Below the pieces are notes generated by a model that searched no databases, had not been told where the DNA came from, and saw nothing but the letters and a program-made list of their open reading frames with translations. Below are positions 35,060 to 45,540 of a stretch of 64,000 nucleotides of DNA, one piece after another. Both the position numbers and the translations under genes were made by a program. Source of the DNA: Datnioides undecimradiatus (Eukaryota > Chordata > Actinopteri > Lobotiformes > Datnioididae). The DNA is taken from the NCBI GenBank assembly GCA_008933995.1, contig WARS01000007.1, forward strand, positions 5,886,923-5,950,922. Direction: 5' to 3'. Within the stretch, counting starts at the first letter, position 1. Every line of letters begins with the position of its first letter.

Positions 35060-35210
35060 CGAAGACGAGCAGCAGCTATAATGTGGATGTCGAAACTGGC
35101 GATGTCGATAGCGCGTATCATGTCGTTTAAGGTGTCCATTAGCAGTCTTTTTGTTTCGAAGCACAGCACTCAGCTCACTCGTCATTGTTACTATAAAGCA
35201 GAGTAGCTGC
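35060..35210 (+). other. CpG-richer patch with a 41-codon open frame
   Basis: CpGs are clustered here (CTCGAAGACGAGC, GTCGAAACTGGCGATGTCG, ATAGCGCGTATC, TGTCGTTT), unlike the CpG-poor surroundings. A short frame from ATG at 35081 to TAG at 35206 begins MWMSKLAMSIARIMSFKVSI, a Met-rich amphipathic-looking stretch. The start context is weak (T at -3). Nothing shows that it is translated. It could be part of an unmethylated regulatory patch, a young repeat or chance. Confidence 0.2.
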
Positions 35211-37269
35211 CTGATGCTTACTGTTTATGTCATTGCGCATCCAGAATGTGGGCGTGCTATCTAAAATGTTACATGCTACATGCTATCTGTGGCCATTGTT
35301 TGGTTCAGTGTGTTAAGTCAAAGCTGTTGATTGCTGGTCATTATTTCAATAAGTCATTTTAGAAAGAAAAGAGAAAATCATGTTGATATTTCAATAAGTT
35401 AACGTTAACATGAACACATTTAACCATTATTCCAGGTTTAGACATTAATGTTTAATGAGAGCAGCTGTGAAGTACTGTGTGTCTACTCAACACTTACTGT
35501 AATTACTTACAACAACTAATATTTTTATTAAGCCCATTTATAATTAAATCAAACAAATGTTTATGGCATTACTTGTGGTACCACACTCTTGAGACTGATA
35601 ACTAATCACAACTGAAGAATAAAAATTAGAAAAATTAAAAATAGAGCGACAGAGGAAGAGCTCTACTTCCAGCACAGAGAGTCCTGCAAATGAAGCGACA
35701 ACACCGCTGTATGCAACTGGCCTTTGGAACCCCACATGGTTTTCTGTTCTGACCTCTGTCGACAACATGGCCTCATTTGTGCCGGCAAAACTTGTACAAA
35801 TCACTGGTGAAGGCTAAATCTGATTCATGATGTGAGTTTGGTTAGGCTGTGGCAAAAATAAAAAAGAAAAATATCCTGATTAGAGTTGGAAAAATGAAGC
35901 AAAAGTACAATTACCACTTGGATGATGGTAGGTACCCTTCAACATAACATCTACTGTAATAACCACATAGTGTAGGTCAGGGAACAACTGAGAAACTGTC
36001 AGTAAGAAATGGGGAAACTGTTGCTCGATAATAACATCATATTATTTTGCTCCTTTGCACCCCAAGGCATTTCTGCTTGTTACTAGCACATCAAGAGGAG
36101 ACAGCAAATTATAACGGACACCATAGTCAAAAACACTTAATTTAAACCTGAGACAAGTCTGCAAACCAAAAGAACAGTACCCATTCAATATTCTGCCTAC
36201 TGGTGGCTTAATGTTTGATCTAATCAAATGCGTGCTCCACAGATATGTGTGGAGAGGTTCTTATTTCTTTCAAACTCCCTCAGATGGAGGTATGTTTATT
36301 AAAATGTAGATGTATGTGATTTTATTTAGTAAGAAAAGCTCTCACACTGTGTTTTAAGCTAACAATAAAAGGGCAGCAAATCTGTGTACAATATATACAA
36401 GTATGTCGCAGTCTCCCACGAAAGAGCAGCCGACAATGCTGGACAGAAAAGGCAAAGGTGCATATTAAATCTAAAACATCTAATATCACTTTCATCTTGT
36501 CTTTTAAAGTGACACTGTCGCTGAGAAAGGCTTCTAATCTGCCTTAATGATTCTGCAAAGCATCCTAAATGTTTTTTTATTGTCTCAGTGGAAGCACAGC
36601 AGAGGAAAACTCTTGCAGTATTCATACATGCACACACTGCTCATCAGCTGTTCCTGACCATTATTCAATCCAGATTCAGTTTTTATTGGATATTTATTCT
36701 TAGATTAAAGGGTATTCTGTCAAACGGTTTGTCATAACTTCTGTTCAAGTACCAGTAATAAAACCATGAGGAATGGTGATGACAAATGTGTCACCTCTTT
36801 CAGTTAAACACGTACGTACGTGCTGACAGTACAAGGGGAACAGTCACACGTTTCCCTGAACTTATTATGCCACGATTGGGATCGTCTCTCCAGCTCTTTC
36901 ACACCTGAAGAATAAAAAAAAAAAAAAAAAAAACCCACATGAAGCCGAGTCAGCAGATCCTGAAGTGGGTGACAGCGAGATAAGCCCGCGGCTTTGCTTT
37001 CACTGTCATTAGAAAAAAACATGTGCACTCATTCGGGGACTAATGATATGCTGCGAGATCCATCTCTGCTCACGCTTCCAGCAGACTGAGCTGAGCAGGA
37101 AATGTTGAAATACTTTTTTACATTTTCACCTAATGAATGGTTTGATGCCAACACAGGTGTCGTGACTATCAGTAAAAGGCTGCATCTCGAGTCACATGTA
37201 ATAACGCTGTCATCACATCTTCCCAGGGTAAAGAAAGGGACTCCAGAGGGCATTTCAAAGACATCAATC
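35211..37269. other. Non-coding, no gene recognised
   Basis: AT-rich unique sequence. It contains a 14-bp perfect palindrome CACGTACGTACGTG (36809-36822) and a 20-base A tract (36914-36933). Confidence 0.5.
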
Positions 37270-37380
37270 TATTTCCACCGTCAGAGGACCGGGGCGGGGT
37301 TGGAGTCGAGTTCTGAATCCCCCTGAGGGAAGCGCACAATCATCTCGTAGAGTGAATTCACTCTCGCTCTCGCAAACTAC
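37270..37380. promoter_or_regulatory. GC-box/CpG-rich patch, possible regulatory site
   Basis: Contains GGGGCGGGG (37291-37299), a consensus Sp1 GC box, within a short CpG-richer stretch (CACCGTCAGAGGACCGG, GAGTCGAG, TCTCGCTCTCGC). No TATA box, initiator or downstream coding exon was identified, so promoter function is only a possibility. Confidence 0.2.
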
Positions 37381-38794
37381 ACATTGTCATATGCAAATGT
37401 AACAAGGATTACATAAATGTTTCTAAATTCGAAAGCATTTCCCTTAGAAAAACAATTTTACAGTATCGGCCCACAACACAGCCCCTGACAGCTTGCAATA
37501 ATAAGCTGCAGGAGAATATGGGAGCTGTTGTTTTAGCTTGTGCCTATCTGAGGGCATGCTAATTTAATTTTAATGCATCCATCTGTGCATTAATGGGGTA
37601 TAATGATGCAAACAAAGTACAAACAAATAAGGTGTGGACAATCACAGGCTTTTATGATTGCATGTTTATGGAAATGTGTTTCTGGAAACGTAAAAGGAAA
37701 AATAGTTTAAGTGAGTGCAAAACAGGAATACAATACGAGGACTTTATATTGCAAAATGTATAACCTGAGGTAGGAAAGAAACAAAACAACAACAAAATAT
37801 ATTTCTCTACACTAACGGCAGTAATTAGGAATCCTTGCTTTTCTATTCTATTTGATCCACTCTACAGTAGGTACTCTAGTTTGCCAAGTCCTGCACTGTA
37901 TTGACTGTTATAAACACAAAAACAGGTTCCTTTTAGCAACAGAAGAAAAAAAATCATTTTAATGACAAACCTGTCAGCCCTGCAGTGATTAAAGGAAGCA
38001 AACAAGAAAGCATGAGGAAGGTGCAAAGATTGCTCCAGTTGGCTGGTAACATTCACAAGCAAAGATTTCATCGGGGACATGATGGAAAACGTATATTAGA
38101 CCAACCGATTCATCAGTTATTTAAAGGTAGACTGATGGTGGCACCGGGGGAAAAGTCATTTTGTCTGGAAAATAAAGATGATTCTCTCCTTTGGGAATGT
38201 GAAAAAAGGAAGAGAAGTTAAGGTGCAGGTAGAAAAACCCCCGTTAATCATCATGTCTTATTCAAATAGATGTGTGAAATGTCAGGAAAGCAAACATTGA
38301 AGAAAAGGCACGGTACTTTACCTGATTATAGTTTAAGGCTCATCCTCTGAGGACTCCAAAGTGAACCGTGTACCCACAGCTATTGTTTTGCAGAAAGTCA
38401 CAATCAGATACATAAAAGAGCCACACTGCTGAACCGGCTGACAAGTTCCTTGATGGACATGGCCCGTTAGCAAAAACACTTTGTATCTCTTGAAGTCGGT
38501 GGCTTGAGGGTTTGAATATTTAACAAAGTTTACAATCTTTTTCCAAGCTCACACTCGTACTCTTAGTGTCGCGAACGGTGTCATATTTTTGCTGTTATCT
38601 ACGTGTTTGTGCGCTTCGAGGCAGCCATTGTCCTGCATCTGGGGAATTATGGCAGATTCCTGTTGCCAGAGAGCAGAGGATAAACTGAGTGGCTCAATGT
38701 GTGTGCTGTGTGGTGGACTTTAAAAAATGCCAGTGGTGTTTTTATATGATTAATTTCTTGGGTTTCACTTCCACTATGTGCTTAATTCCGGGGG
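37381..38794. other. Non-coding; homeodomain-motif-rich stretch
   Basis: The interval 37540-37690 has closely packed ATTA/TAAT and ATGCAAA-like motifs (GCTAATTTAATTTTAATGC, GTGCATTAATGGGGTATAAT, GATGCAAACAAAG) and no repeat signature. It is a plausible conserved enhancer candidate on composition alone. The rest shows nothing recognisable. Confidence 0.3.
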
Positions 38795-38800
38795 CCTAAG

Positions 38801-38811
38801 ATGGCGCCACT
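38801..38811 (+). promoter_or_regulatory. YY1-like motif AAGATGGCGCC
   Basis: AAGATGGCGCC agrees with the YY1 consensus (AAGATGGCGGC) except at one base. Such motifs occur at promoters and in LINE 5' UTRs. No downstream ORF supports either here. Confidence 0.3.
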
Positions 38812-39369
38812 GTCTCTTTTTTCTGCCGTGATCTCAGAATACACAAAATAATGACTTTCTCAAGTGTCGCTATGTGTATTTGAAATGAAGGACCTTCTAT
38901 AAAGTGTTCCCTTTAGTGGCATGCTTCTGTAGCATGTGCACCATAGGAAAGAATGTAAACAGAGTGCGTGGTGGAACAGAAAGCATATCTCAGGCCTCAG
39001 GGAAAACAAATTTAAAAATGTTGATTTTTTAATTATGGATGGAATGCCAATAAAATGTGTATATGTATGTCTGTATAATGATGTACTCATTTAAAAAACT
39101 AAATTAAAATTTTGATTATGGACCACAGATTGTTGTAATTCGGACCCTAAGTGTTAAAATGACAGTTTGATTTACATCAGAAGACCTAATTTGGTGGTGT
39201 AACAGCAGACTTTGACCCGACAGTGACATGACACAGTACACAGATTAAAGGAAGATGGGTTTTCATCTTTAGGCACTGGTATTATTCGCAGCAGACCATA
39301 AAGAGAAACATGACTGCTTCTAGCCATCGTAGTTCAGATTTCCTAAATCAACTTCTTGCTCACCAAGCA

Positions 39370-39500
39370 CTGCTGTTGCCAACTTAGCAACTTTTTCACC
39401 AGATTTAGTGACTTTTCAGACTCCTTTTAGTGACTAAACATCACACACGAGCCAAGAAACAAATCCAGTGACGTTTTTAGGCGGTGTCAGCTATTTTTTT
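39370..39500 (+). repeat. 'TTGCCAACTTAGCAACTTT' fish repeat
   Basis: GTTGCCAACTTAGCAACTTT, AGATTTAGTGACTTTTCAGA, CTCCTTTTAGTGACTAAAC and AATCCAGTGACGTTTTTAG form a series of AGTGACTTT-like blocks. This corresponds to the fish repeat I remember as 'ttgccaacttagcgactttgtcgctagatttagcgacttttcagacccctttagcgact'. A fragment may also be present at 14585-14650. Confidence 0.6.
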
Positions 39501-39540
39501 GGCCTTGCTCACAGATCTCTTGCTCACATAACACTGCTGG

Positions 39541-39566
39541 CTCACATAACATGTTGGTTATGTGAG
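39541..39566. repeat. Perfect hairpin, 10-bp arms, 6-nt loop
   Basis: CTCACATAAC and GTTATGTGAG flank the loop ATGTTG. A third copy of CTCACATAAC lies 18 bases upstream at 39523-39532. The hairpin follows directly after the repeat at 39370-39500 and may be part of it or of a small fold-back element. Confidence 0.9.
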
Positions 39567-40118
39567 TTGCGAGGAGATGCCAGATTGGGTCGGCCAGTCA
39601 GTTGCGTGGCTGAAACATGAATGAGCTGTTCTTGCTGAAGCAACAGGAGGGAAACACTGAGGTTATATATCTCAAGGAGAATGATACTGGGCTCTCTGGG
39701 CTTTTTCATGAGTGGATTCCACAGAGAAACACGGGGTGCATTTGACATACAGTACACTGTTAGCTGATAAACACTGCACTCTATTACATGATGGCATGGC
39801 ACTGTACTGATGCTCACTGTTACAAATCCTGCAATCAGGATTCACTTCTTTTTTTAACCTCTCTGCTCCTCCTGATCTCAAAACCTAATCTCATAAATAA
39901 ATAGACTTACTATGTGCTTTATTTGCAGACAGTTCTTCTAAATGTGCAAATAATTAGCGCCAATTATATAGATGATTCTCATTTATTTAAAAAGATCTTT
40001 TGAGGTTCCAGCTTCTCAGATGTTGTTTTTTTTCTTTTAATTGTTTTAATAATAGACTTGAATATATTTTAAAAGCTGTGGGTTGCTCTGTGGATCAAAT
40101 ATGGCTCAATGTGCCCCA
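39567..40118. other. Non-coding, no gene recognised
   Basis: AT-rich flank of the piggyBac region with no recognisable gene. A piggyBac left terminus (TTAACCC...) was looked for here and not found. Confidence 0.5.
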
Positions 40119-40179
40119 CAACACACAAACACACACATACAGACACACACACACACACGCTCACACACACACACACACA
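40119..40179 (+). repeat. (CA)n microsatellite
   Basis: Interrupted CA tract with CATACAGAC and CGCT interruptions. A second CA tract lies at about 40234-40258 inside the neighbouring duplication. Confidence 0.95.
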
Positions 40180-40312
40180 GGGCCCCTTCACCACCCCTCC
40201 CCCACGTGAACTCAAACATTCTCGTAGAATACTGATACACACACACACACATACACAAAGGCCCTCTTCACCCCACGTGAACTCAAACTTTCTTGCAGCA
40301 TATTGATACATT
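40180..40312 (+). repeat. Tandem duplication, ~80-bp period, with CA tract
   Basis: Two units share GGCCC.CTTCACC, CCCCACGTGAACTCAAAC, TTCT.G.AG.ATA and TGATACA. The first runs at about 40180-40237 and the second at about 40259-40310, separated by CA repeats. The second has lost a CCACCCCT-type segment. The sequence lies directly upstream of the piggyBac reading frame and may belong to the element's 5' region. Confidence 0.8.
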
Positions 40313-40390
40313 TTGAATTGAACATTGGCATATATAAACAGGGTTTGGGTGAGATATTATCAGTTGCATTCAGTTGGAGCATCAGTCAAC

Positions 40391-40999
40391 ATGAGCAAGA
40401 GGTATACTGTTTATGAGGCGCTGGATTATATCTTTGGTCATGACAGTGATCCTGAAGACAGAGAGGAAAGCGAAGCTGAGGAGAATGTGTCTGAGGATGA
40501 GGATGAGGTTCAGTATGACCCTGAACAAGACCACACATCTGATGAGGAGGACCCAGATGTCACAGATGCTGAAAGAGAGGTCTTCAAGTGAAGAAAAGGT
40601 GACGTTTCATGGTCATCAAGCCCTCTTGACACCCAATGCAGGGCACCAAAGGAGAACATCCTCAAAATGACTCCAGGGCCTACTAGATACGCTGTGTCGC
40701 ATGCCCAAGACATCAAGTCAACGTTTGAGCTGTTCTTGCCACAACCTCTTCAGAAGATCCTGCTTGAGATGACCAACATGGAAGGGAGAAGAGTGTTGGA
40801 TAGCTGGATGGAGATTGACAAAATGCAGCTGGATGCCTACATGGGACTGTTGCTTCTTGCTGGGGTGTACAGATCCTGTAATGAAGCTACTTATGGTTCA
40901 CAAAGACACACACACACAGACACCTGCCCTATACACACACATGTTGTTTTTCAATGTTCATTTTATGGTTTAATTTTCAATTTGCACTTGCAATTCTGA
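40391..40999 (+). pseudogene. piggyBac (PGBD4-like) transposase N-terminal part, truncated, one in-frame TGA
   Basis: The frame begins MSKRYTVYEALDYIFGHD, followed by an acidic D/E-rich leader (to about residue 65), typical of PGBD4-like piggyBac transposases. A single TGA at 40589-40591 interrupts it. The same frame then continues with GDVSWSSSP, ILKMTPGPTRYAVSHAQDI, FELF and NMEGRRVLDSW, then DAYMGLLLLAGVYRS and NEAT. These are the start of the DDE_Tnp_1_7 domain as I know it from this family. Family-like sequence stops at about 40900 in an ACACAC tract (40907-40920) and runs into 3' sequence to the TGA at 40997. Full-length members have roughly 570-600 residues with three catalytic aspartates and a Cys-rich C-terminal finger. 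All of these are missing. The start ATG was chosen because the family-like sequence begins there; an in-frame ATG at 40325 adds an unrelated leader. Confidence 0.8.
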
Positions 41000-41160
41000 T
41001 TAAAATAAAGTTGGTTTAATGAAAAGGAATTGACTTTTTGTCTTTATCCTACCATAAATCTATACGGGTCGGTTTTGACCCGTAACACCACAGATGTCAC
41101 TATTGTTAATCATTTTAAATAAAAAAAAAAAATCAAAGAATTTTGATTTTGATCAAAGAA

Positions 41161-41184
41161 TTTGTAGTACCTATGTTTCCTGAA
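41161..41184 (+). repeat. 24-bp exact direct repeat, copy 1
   Basis: The 24 bases starting TTTGTAGTACC and ending TTTCCTGAA recur identically at 42163-42186, about 1 kb downstream. Similarity continues weakly (AATCAAAG versus GGCAAAGG). It lies inside the piggyBac element, between its two palindromic blocks. Confidence 0.9.
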
Positions 41185-41539
41185 AATCAAAGAATTTTTT
41201 TTTTTGGGTAGGTGTACTCTAATATTAGTTTATAAGACATGGATAATATAATTACTCATTTTATCACTATAGGAAAGATAATTAGTGAATTTAAACAGTT
41301 TTTGTAATCGAAAACGAGTGGTATATTGTAAGATAAAAGGTCTGTGGAGCCAAAAAAAAAATTTAAAGCACTGTGTTTCCATGGATATGAATATATACTA
41401 AGTTAGCTATGAGGTGAAAAACAATATTGGATGATAACTAGTGTTTTTAAGTATTTTCAGGCTGAGTTAAATCACGGGTCAAATTTGACCCGCTAACACT
41501 AAAGATGTGGGCAGCTTTCTAACACATTATAAGGGTTAA

Positions 41540-42162
41540 TTACACAGTTTTGTGGTTCGTACTGTTGGTTTGGTAAAGCATATGCTGTGAAAGTATCGTT
41601 ACTTGATCTGTTCTGTCTATTACTTAAGAAGGCAACCAGTAGATGAATCAATAAGAATAATTAACTGGAGCCACTCATCAACCAACTATAACTACTGTTG
41701 CTTACACATTTATATATTAGCAATGATAATGTGGTATATAAAGTTATAGTCTAACAGTCATGGGGGTCATTTCCCTACTTGTAAGTACTTTTTAATGAAA
41801 GTATATTGACTATGAATAGGATATGTCAGTTGCTGTTCTCCCCAGCTAATACTTTCTTCCTACGTTGAGAATGTTACAGAAAGGCATACTGTGCTGGATT
41901 TTTCGCAAAATATATGACAAAATGACAAAAATAATCTTCACTTATGACCAACTAGTTGTGTGTTGACCTGCTGTGCTGAAGTGTGGAAGTGGGAAATGAC
42001 AGTCCTTGTAGTGTGGTTATTGAACTGCACAATCTGGCATAGTTTATTGCTCTCAGACTGCAACTGGTGCCAAGAGTGGTCTAAAGAGTGGTCTTTGTCA
42101 TTGGCAACCATGTGAATATGGTGTACAGAAAGAGTCATGCCGCACCAGCTCTGGTCATACTC
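41540..42162. other. Non-coding, no gene recognised
   Basis: Unique AT-rich flank right of the piggyBac end. No recognisable feature. Confidence 0.5.
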
Positions 42163-42186
42163 TTTGTAGTACCTATGTTTCCTGAA
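42163..42186 (+). repeat. 24-bp exact direct repeat, copy 2
   Basis: Identical to 41161-41184 but located about 630 bp outside the piggyBac right end. Confidence 0.9.
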
Positions 42187-44579
42187 GGCAAAGGGGTTGA
42201 CGACAGCCCTCAGCCTTCTTTGTTACACTGTCACTCATGGTTCTATGACCCTCTCAGTTGATGCCACTACCCGTATGCAAGATCAAGGTCAAAAATGTGA
42301 TACTGAAAAAATCTGTTCTGAATGTCAAAAATAGACCTGGAACCAAGAAACACAAGATTGGAAACTGAAAAAATAGTCTGAATCTGAGAAAAGTAAAACT
42401 GTCAACTGCAAATAGTAAGACCTCAAATACTGAAACATGTAAAAAAAAAAAAAAAATTTAAATCCCAAACAATCCCAAATGATTCAAAATTATATTTAAA
42501 TAGAGCACACTTTTGCAGCACTTACTTTTAGTTTGAACAGTTTGTTGTATTTTTCAAAGTTCAAGATCAAAACTTGAGCTTTCACTTTCAAATGTGAGTT
42601 AATTTGGGACCCTGCTGACTCTATCTTGAAATGTGGTTACATGAAGCCTGAATGTATTAAAAGACATTTCAAGCAAATTAAGCTCAAATTAACCTGAATG
42701 TCTAGACATCATTTCAGGTGTGAATCACAGAGTGAGTGCTTGGTTTAAAAATATCACATAAGGTTCTTAAAGTAAAACATGAAAATAGGTTTTCTCCTTT
42801 CACCCTCACTTCTCTCTTTGTGCACTTTCATGAGTATATCCATGCCTCCCTCCTACATTGTGTAAATGTTGATTCATATAGTATGATGACATCACAAATA
42901 TCAAATATGATAATCATGAAAATGTCAAGCTGTTCTCGTCATCTACATTTAATTTTGAAACCAACTTGGAAAATGGGATGCAAAACCGTTTAAGTGTGAC
43001 TATGTGGTAAAATTGCACATTTAGACTGCATGATTCAGACAGGTTATTAATGAATATGTCAGCAGTAGAGCTTCTACTGCTGTGTAACAGTTTAATTTAA
43101 TTAAATGCTATACAGTTAACTGAAATTTTCCCTTTTTTTAAATCGTTAGATTAGTTACTACTAACAATTTAAGACTTTTGTCACTTCTTTGATGTGCATT
43201 TCTGGAATTACCAGAAATAATAATAATTTAAAAAAATTGTCTTGTACGCAGTTCACTTCAGTTTTCACCTGGTGAATAAACTGCTATCCTCACTGTGTTG
43301 CATCAGTGCAAAGAAAGTGCTGCACTTGAGCATGAAACCTTATCAGAACTGTCTTAGGCTGATGTGATCCTCTGTTGAGCTCTGGAAATCCTTTTATCGC
43401 TTGCCCTGCCGCAGAAGGGTCAGTGCTGCTGGAACTGGTAGGAATTTGGCATTTCGAAGGACAGTGAAGCTTTCAGGTTGCTCGCTAATGCCCTAAATAA
43501 ATTAAATATATCCCCAGTCTAATATGGTGACATTCAGTAGGTACATCCTTGAGCAATTCTGAATTCATTTGTAAACAGTAATGACACACACATATTACAA
43601 CATATTACGTTATAACAACCGTTTAAGGGCATCAGAACATCAGTCAGTGAAAGTCTTCATCAAAAAAATAACAACACCAGAAGCTTGTGTAGTTTAGTGT
43701 GTGTTGTGTGTTGTTGAGTGTCGAACTTGTCATTTGTCTCATCCTTACATAGTAACAGTATCGCCACCTGATGAATCAACCTCTGCTTTTAGCTCTGTGT
43801 TAGGTTCCACCAACTCCTGGAGGAAGAAAGAACTATCTAGCTTAATACTTTTTACATACAAGTAGTCACATGATTAATTAGTACCAAACATTAATTATAT
43901 TTGCTTTAAAACCAGATGTTTAGGCTTGGTGGAGTTTTCTTTTTGTTTGTGTGAATAGTAACGGACAAAGGCCGACATTTACTGCTAAACAACTAAAGAT
44001 CATAACTCACAAAACACACCAAAGACTTCTCAAACAAACAGAGAGAACAGAAAAAAGAAAACTAAAGGAACGTAGCAAAGAACATTAGTCATTAGTTTTG
44101 AGATCAGTCCGGTTCCAAACTTCCACACAAATGCAAACAGAAACATAATGCTTTCATGGCTAGCTAGCTACAGCTACAGCTTACATTCATACAGTTGGTC
44201 AGAGCAAAGCCTATAACTTAATCACACATTGTGGCTCATGTCCCATCTTTTAATAACACGTGCAGTTTCATACAATCTTTCTTTTATCTTAACCAAATAC
44301 TTGTAAAAGCTGCCTATAAACCTTTAAAAGTAGGAATGGCAGGTCAAAAAAGTCTTTTTGATCCATCATATGAGTTGTTTCTGACGATTTGGTGGAAGAG
44401 ATAAAGCTCCCTTCCACATTTCCTTGCTGCATACTGAGTACATATTGAGCACATAATAAATACATGCCTGATGAATATCAGTATGAATACAAGTGCTTCA
44501 ATGCAGAGCATGAAAACATGAAGGAGGCACTCACGCTGTTGTAAAAGAGTCTTTAGAACCTAGGATGAAGGCACAGACC
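42187..44579. other. Non-coding, no gene recognised
   Basis: AT-rich unique sequence with an A tract at 42440-42455. Open frames are short and without domains. Confidence 0.5.
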
Positions 44580-45065
44580 AGGAGCCTGGGGAGGATAAAA
44601 TGATGTTTATTTTCAACCAGAACTGAATATTGCGGGGAGCGGGAAGTTTGAAAAAAGACTTGAGCAGAGCAGACATGCAGGTGCAGACAGTAGACAAAGA
44701 CACAGAAATCCAGAAAGGAAAAAAAAAAACACAGACGAGGATGAGGCTGGATATGGCAGGTAAGCAGGGTACTAGCCCGGTGAACCTGTGGCACAAGCAC
44801 AGCAGGGAGTTAGTTGGATCGCAATCACATTTTATACGAGAGTGTCTTGTTGAGGTGATTGGATGGTTATCTGCAGGTGCTCAGGTGAACAGCGGGAGAG
44901 GGAGTCCATGAAGCTTTGCCCAGCATACACACACAAACATGGGCAAACAGGAAACAACAGGAAGGGGAAAAATGGGAAGACACAGAGGAAAAAAAACGAG
45001 GCATGGCAGATACTTAACAAGAAAAACATGCTTCAGGGAGAACAGGAAATTTAAAAAAATGAAGA
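44580..45065. repeat. Purine-rich interspersed repeat
   Basis: Landmarks: CAGACCAGGAGCCTGGGGAG, GATGTTTATTTTCAACCAGA, CATGCAGGTGCAGACAGTAG, GAGGTGATTGGATGGTTATC, TGCAGGTGCTCAGGTGAAC, GGGCAAACAGGAAACAACAG and GGCATGGCAG. This is the layout of the repeat type at 16320-16940. Open frames up to 93 codons on both strands reflect the purine bias and are not genes. Confidence 0.5.
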
Positions 45066-45349
45066 GTTTAATCTTTGTAAAACCATCTTGCAAGTTGAAC
45101 TGGCAGTCACATTCCAAGGTCGCAGCTAGATTGACATCGATTGGCACACGTCTTCTATCATGTCCTTTTGACAGAAAAGAACACTGAATTCTTAAATACT
45201 AACAGCAAAATAATACACTATGAAAATAAATATCTACTATATATACTGTAAATTAGAAGGCTAAGTGGAAGTGAAGGCTAATGTCCACATGTCTACATAC
45301 TCTGTCAACCTGCTTACAATGCAACCATTAGATACAAATTACATGTATC

Positions 45350-45540
45350 TCTGACACATTGCACTTGCAGCCAGCAGTTACATGGCCCTTATTAACAAAT
45401 GAGGGTTGAGTTTCTTGCTCCAGGACACTCTAATAAGGATATACAGTACACAGATTGATCGCTGTGTGAATCAAACCTGCGACTTTTCCAGGAAACAAAT
45501 CTTTGCCACCGACTGCCATGGCTACAAGGTAGATTAAATC
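45350..45540 (+). repeat. Diverged copy of the 'GGGGTTCAGTGTCTTGCCCAAGGACAC' fish repeat
   Basis: GAGGGTTGAGTTTCTTGCTC, CAGGACACTCTAATA, GTGTGAATCAAACCTGCGAC, CTTTGCCACCGACTGCCATG follow the order of the repeat seen more clearly at 62772-62996: 'gggttcagtgtcttgcccaaggacact ... gggattgaacc..cgac ... ctctacc.cctgagccat'. Confidence 0.5.

Larger units (their letters stand above)
40391..41535 (+). mobile_element. Internally deleted piggyBac element (left end undefined)
   Basis: The element carries the N-terminal part of a piggyBac transposase frame, a polyadenylation signal AATAAA (41004-41009) and a right end at 41535. The last bases are ATTATAAGGG followed by TTAA (41536-41539), fitting the piggyBac rule of a CCC-starting terminal inverted repeat abutting a TTAA target. 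Two subterminal palindromic blocks lie before it: ACGGGTC-n6-GACCCGT at 41064-41083 and the perfect CGGGTCAAATTTGACCCG at 41475-41492. Both are followed by TAACAC.A.AGATGT. The left terminus (TTAACCCTTATAATG) was not found upstream, so the 5' boundary is open. It lies left of 40391 and possibly includes 40180-40312. Confidence 0.7.

Noticed and set aside
10069-40311. Cys/Val- or His/Thr-rich frames across CA/GT tracts (for example 8017-8373, 40069-40311)
   Set aside because: Dinucleotide repeats are open in several frames and yield such low-complexity peptides by construction.
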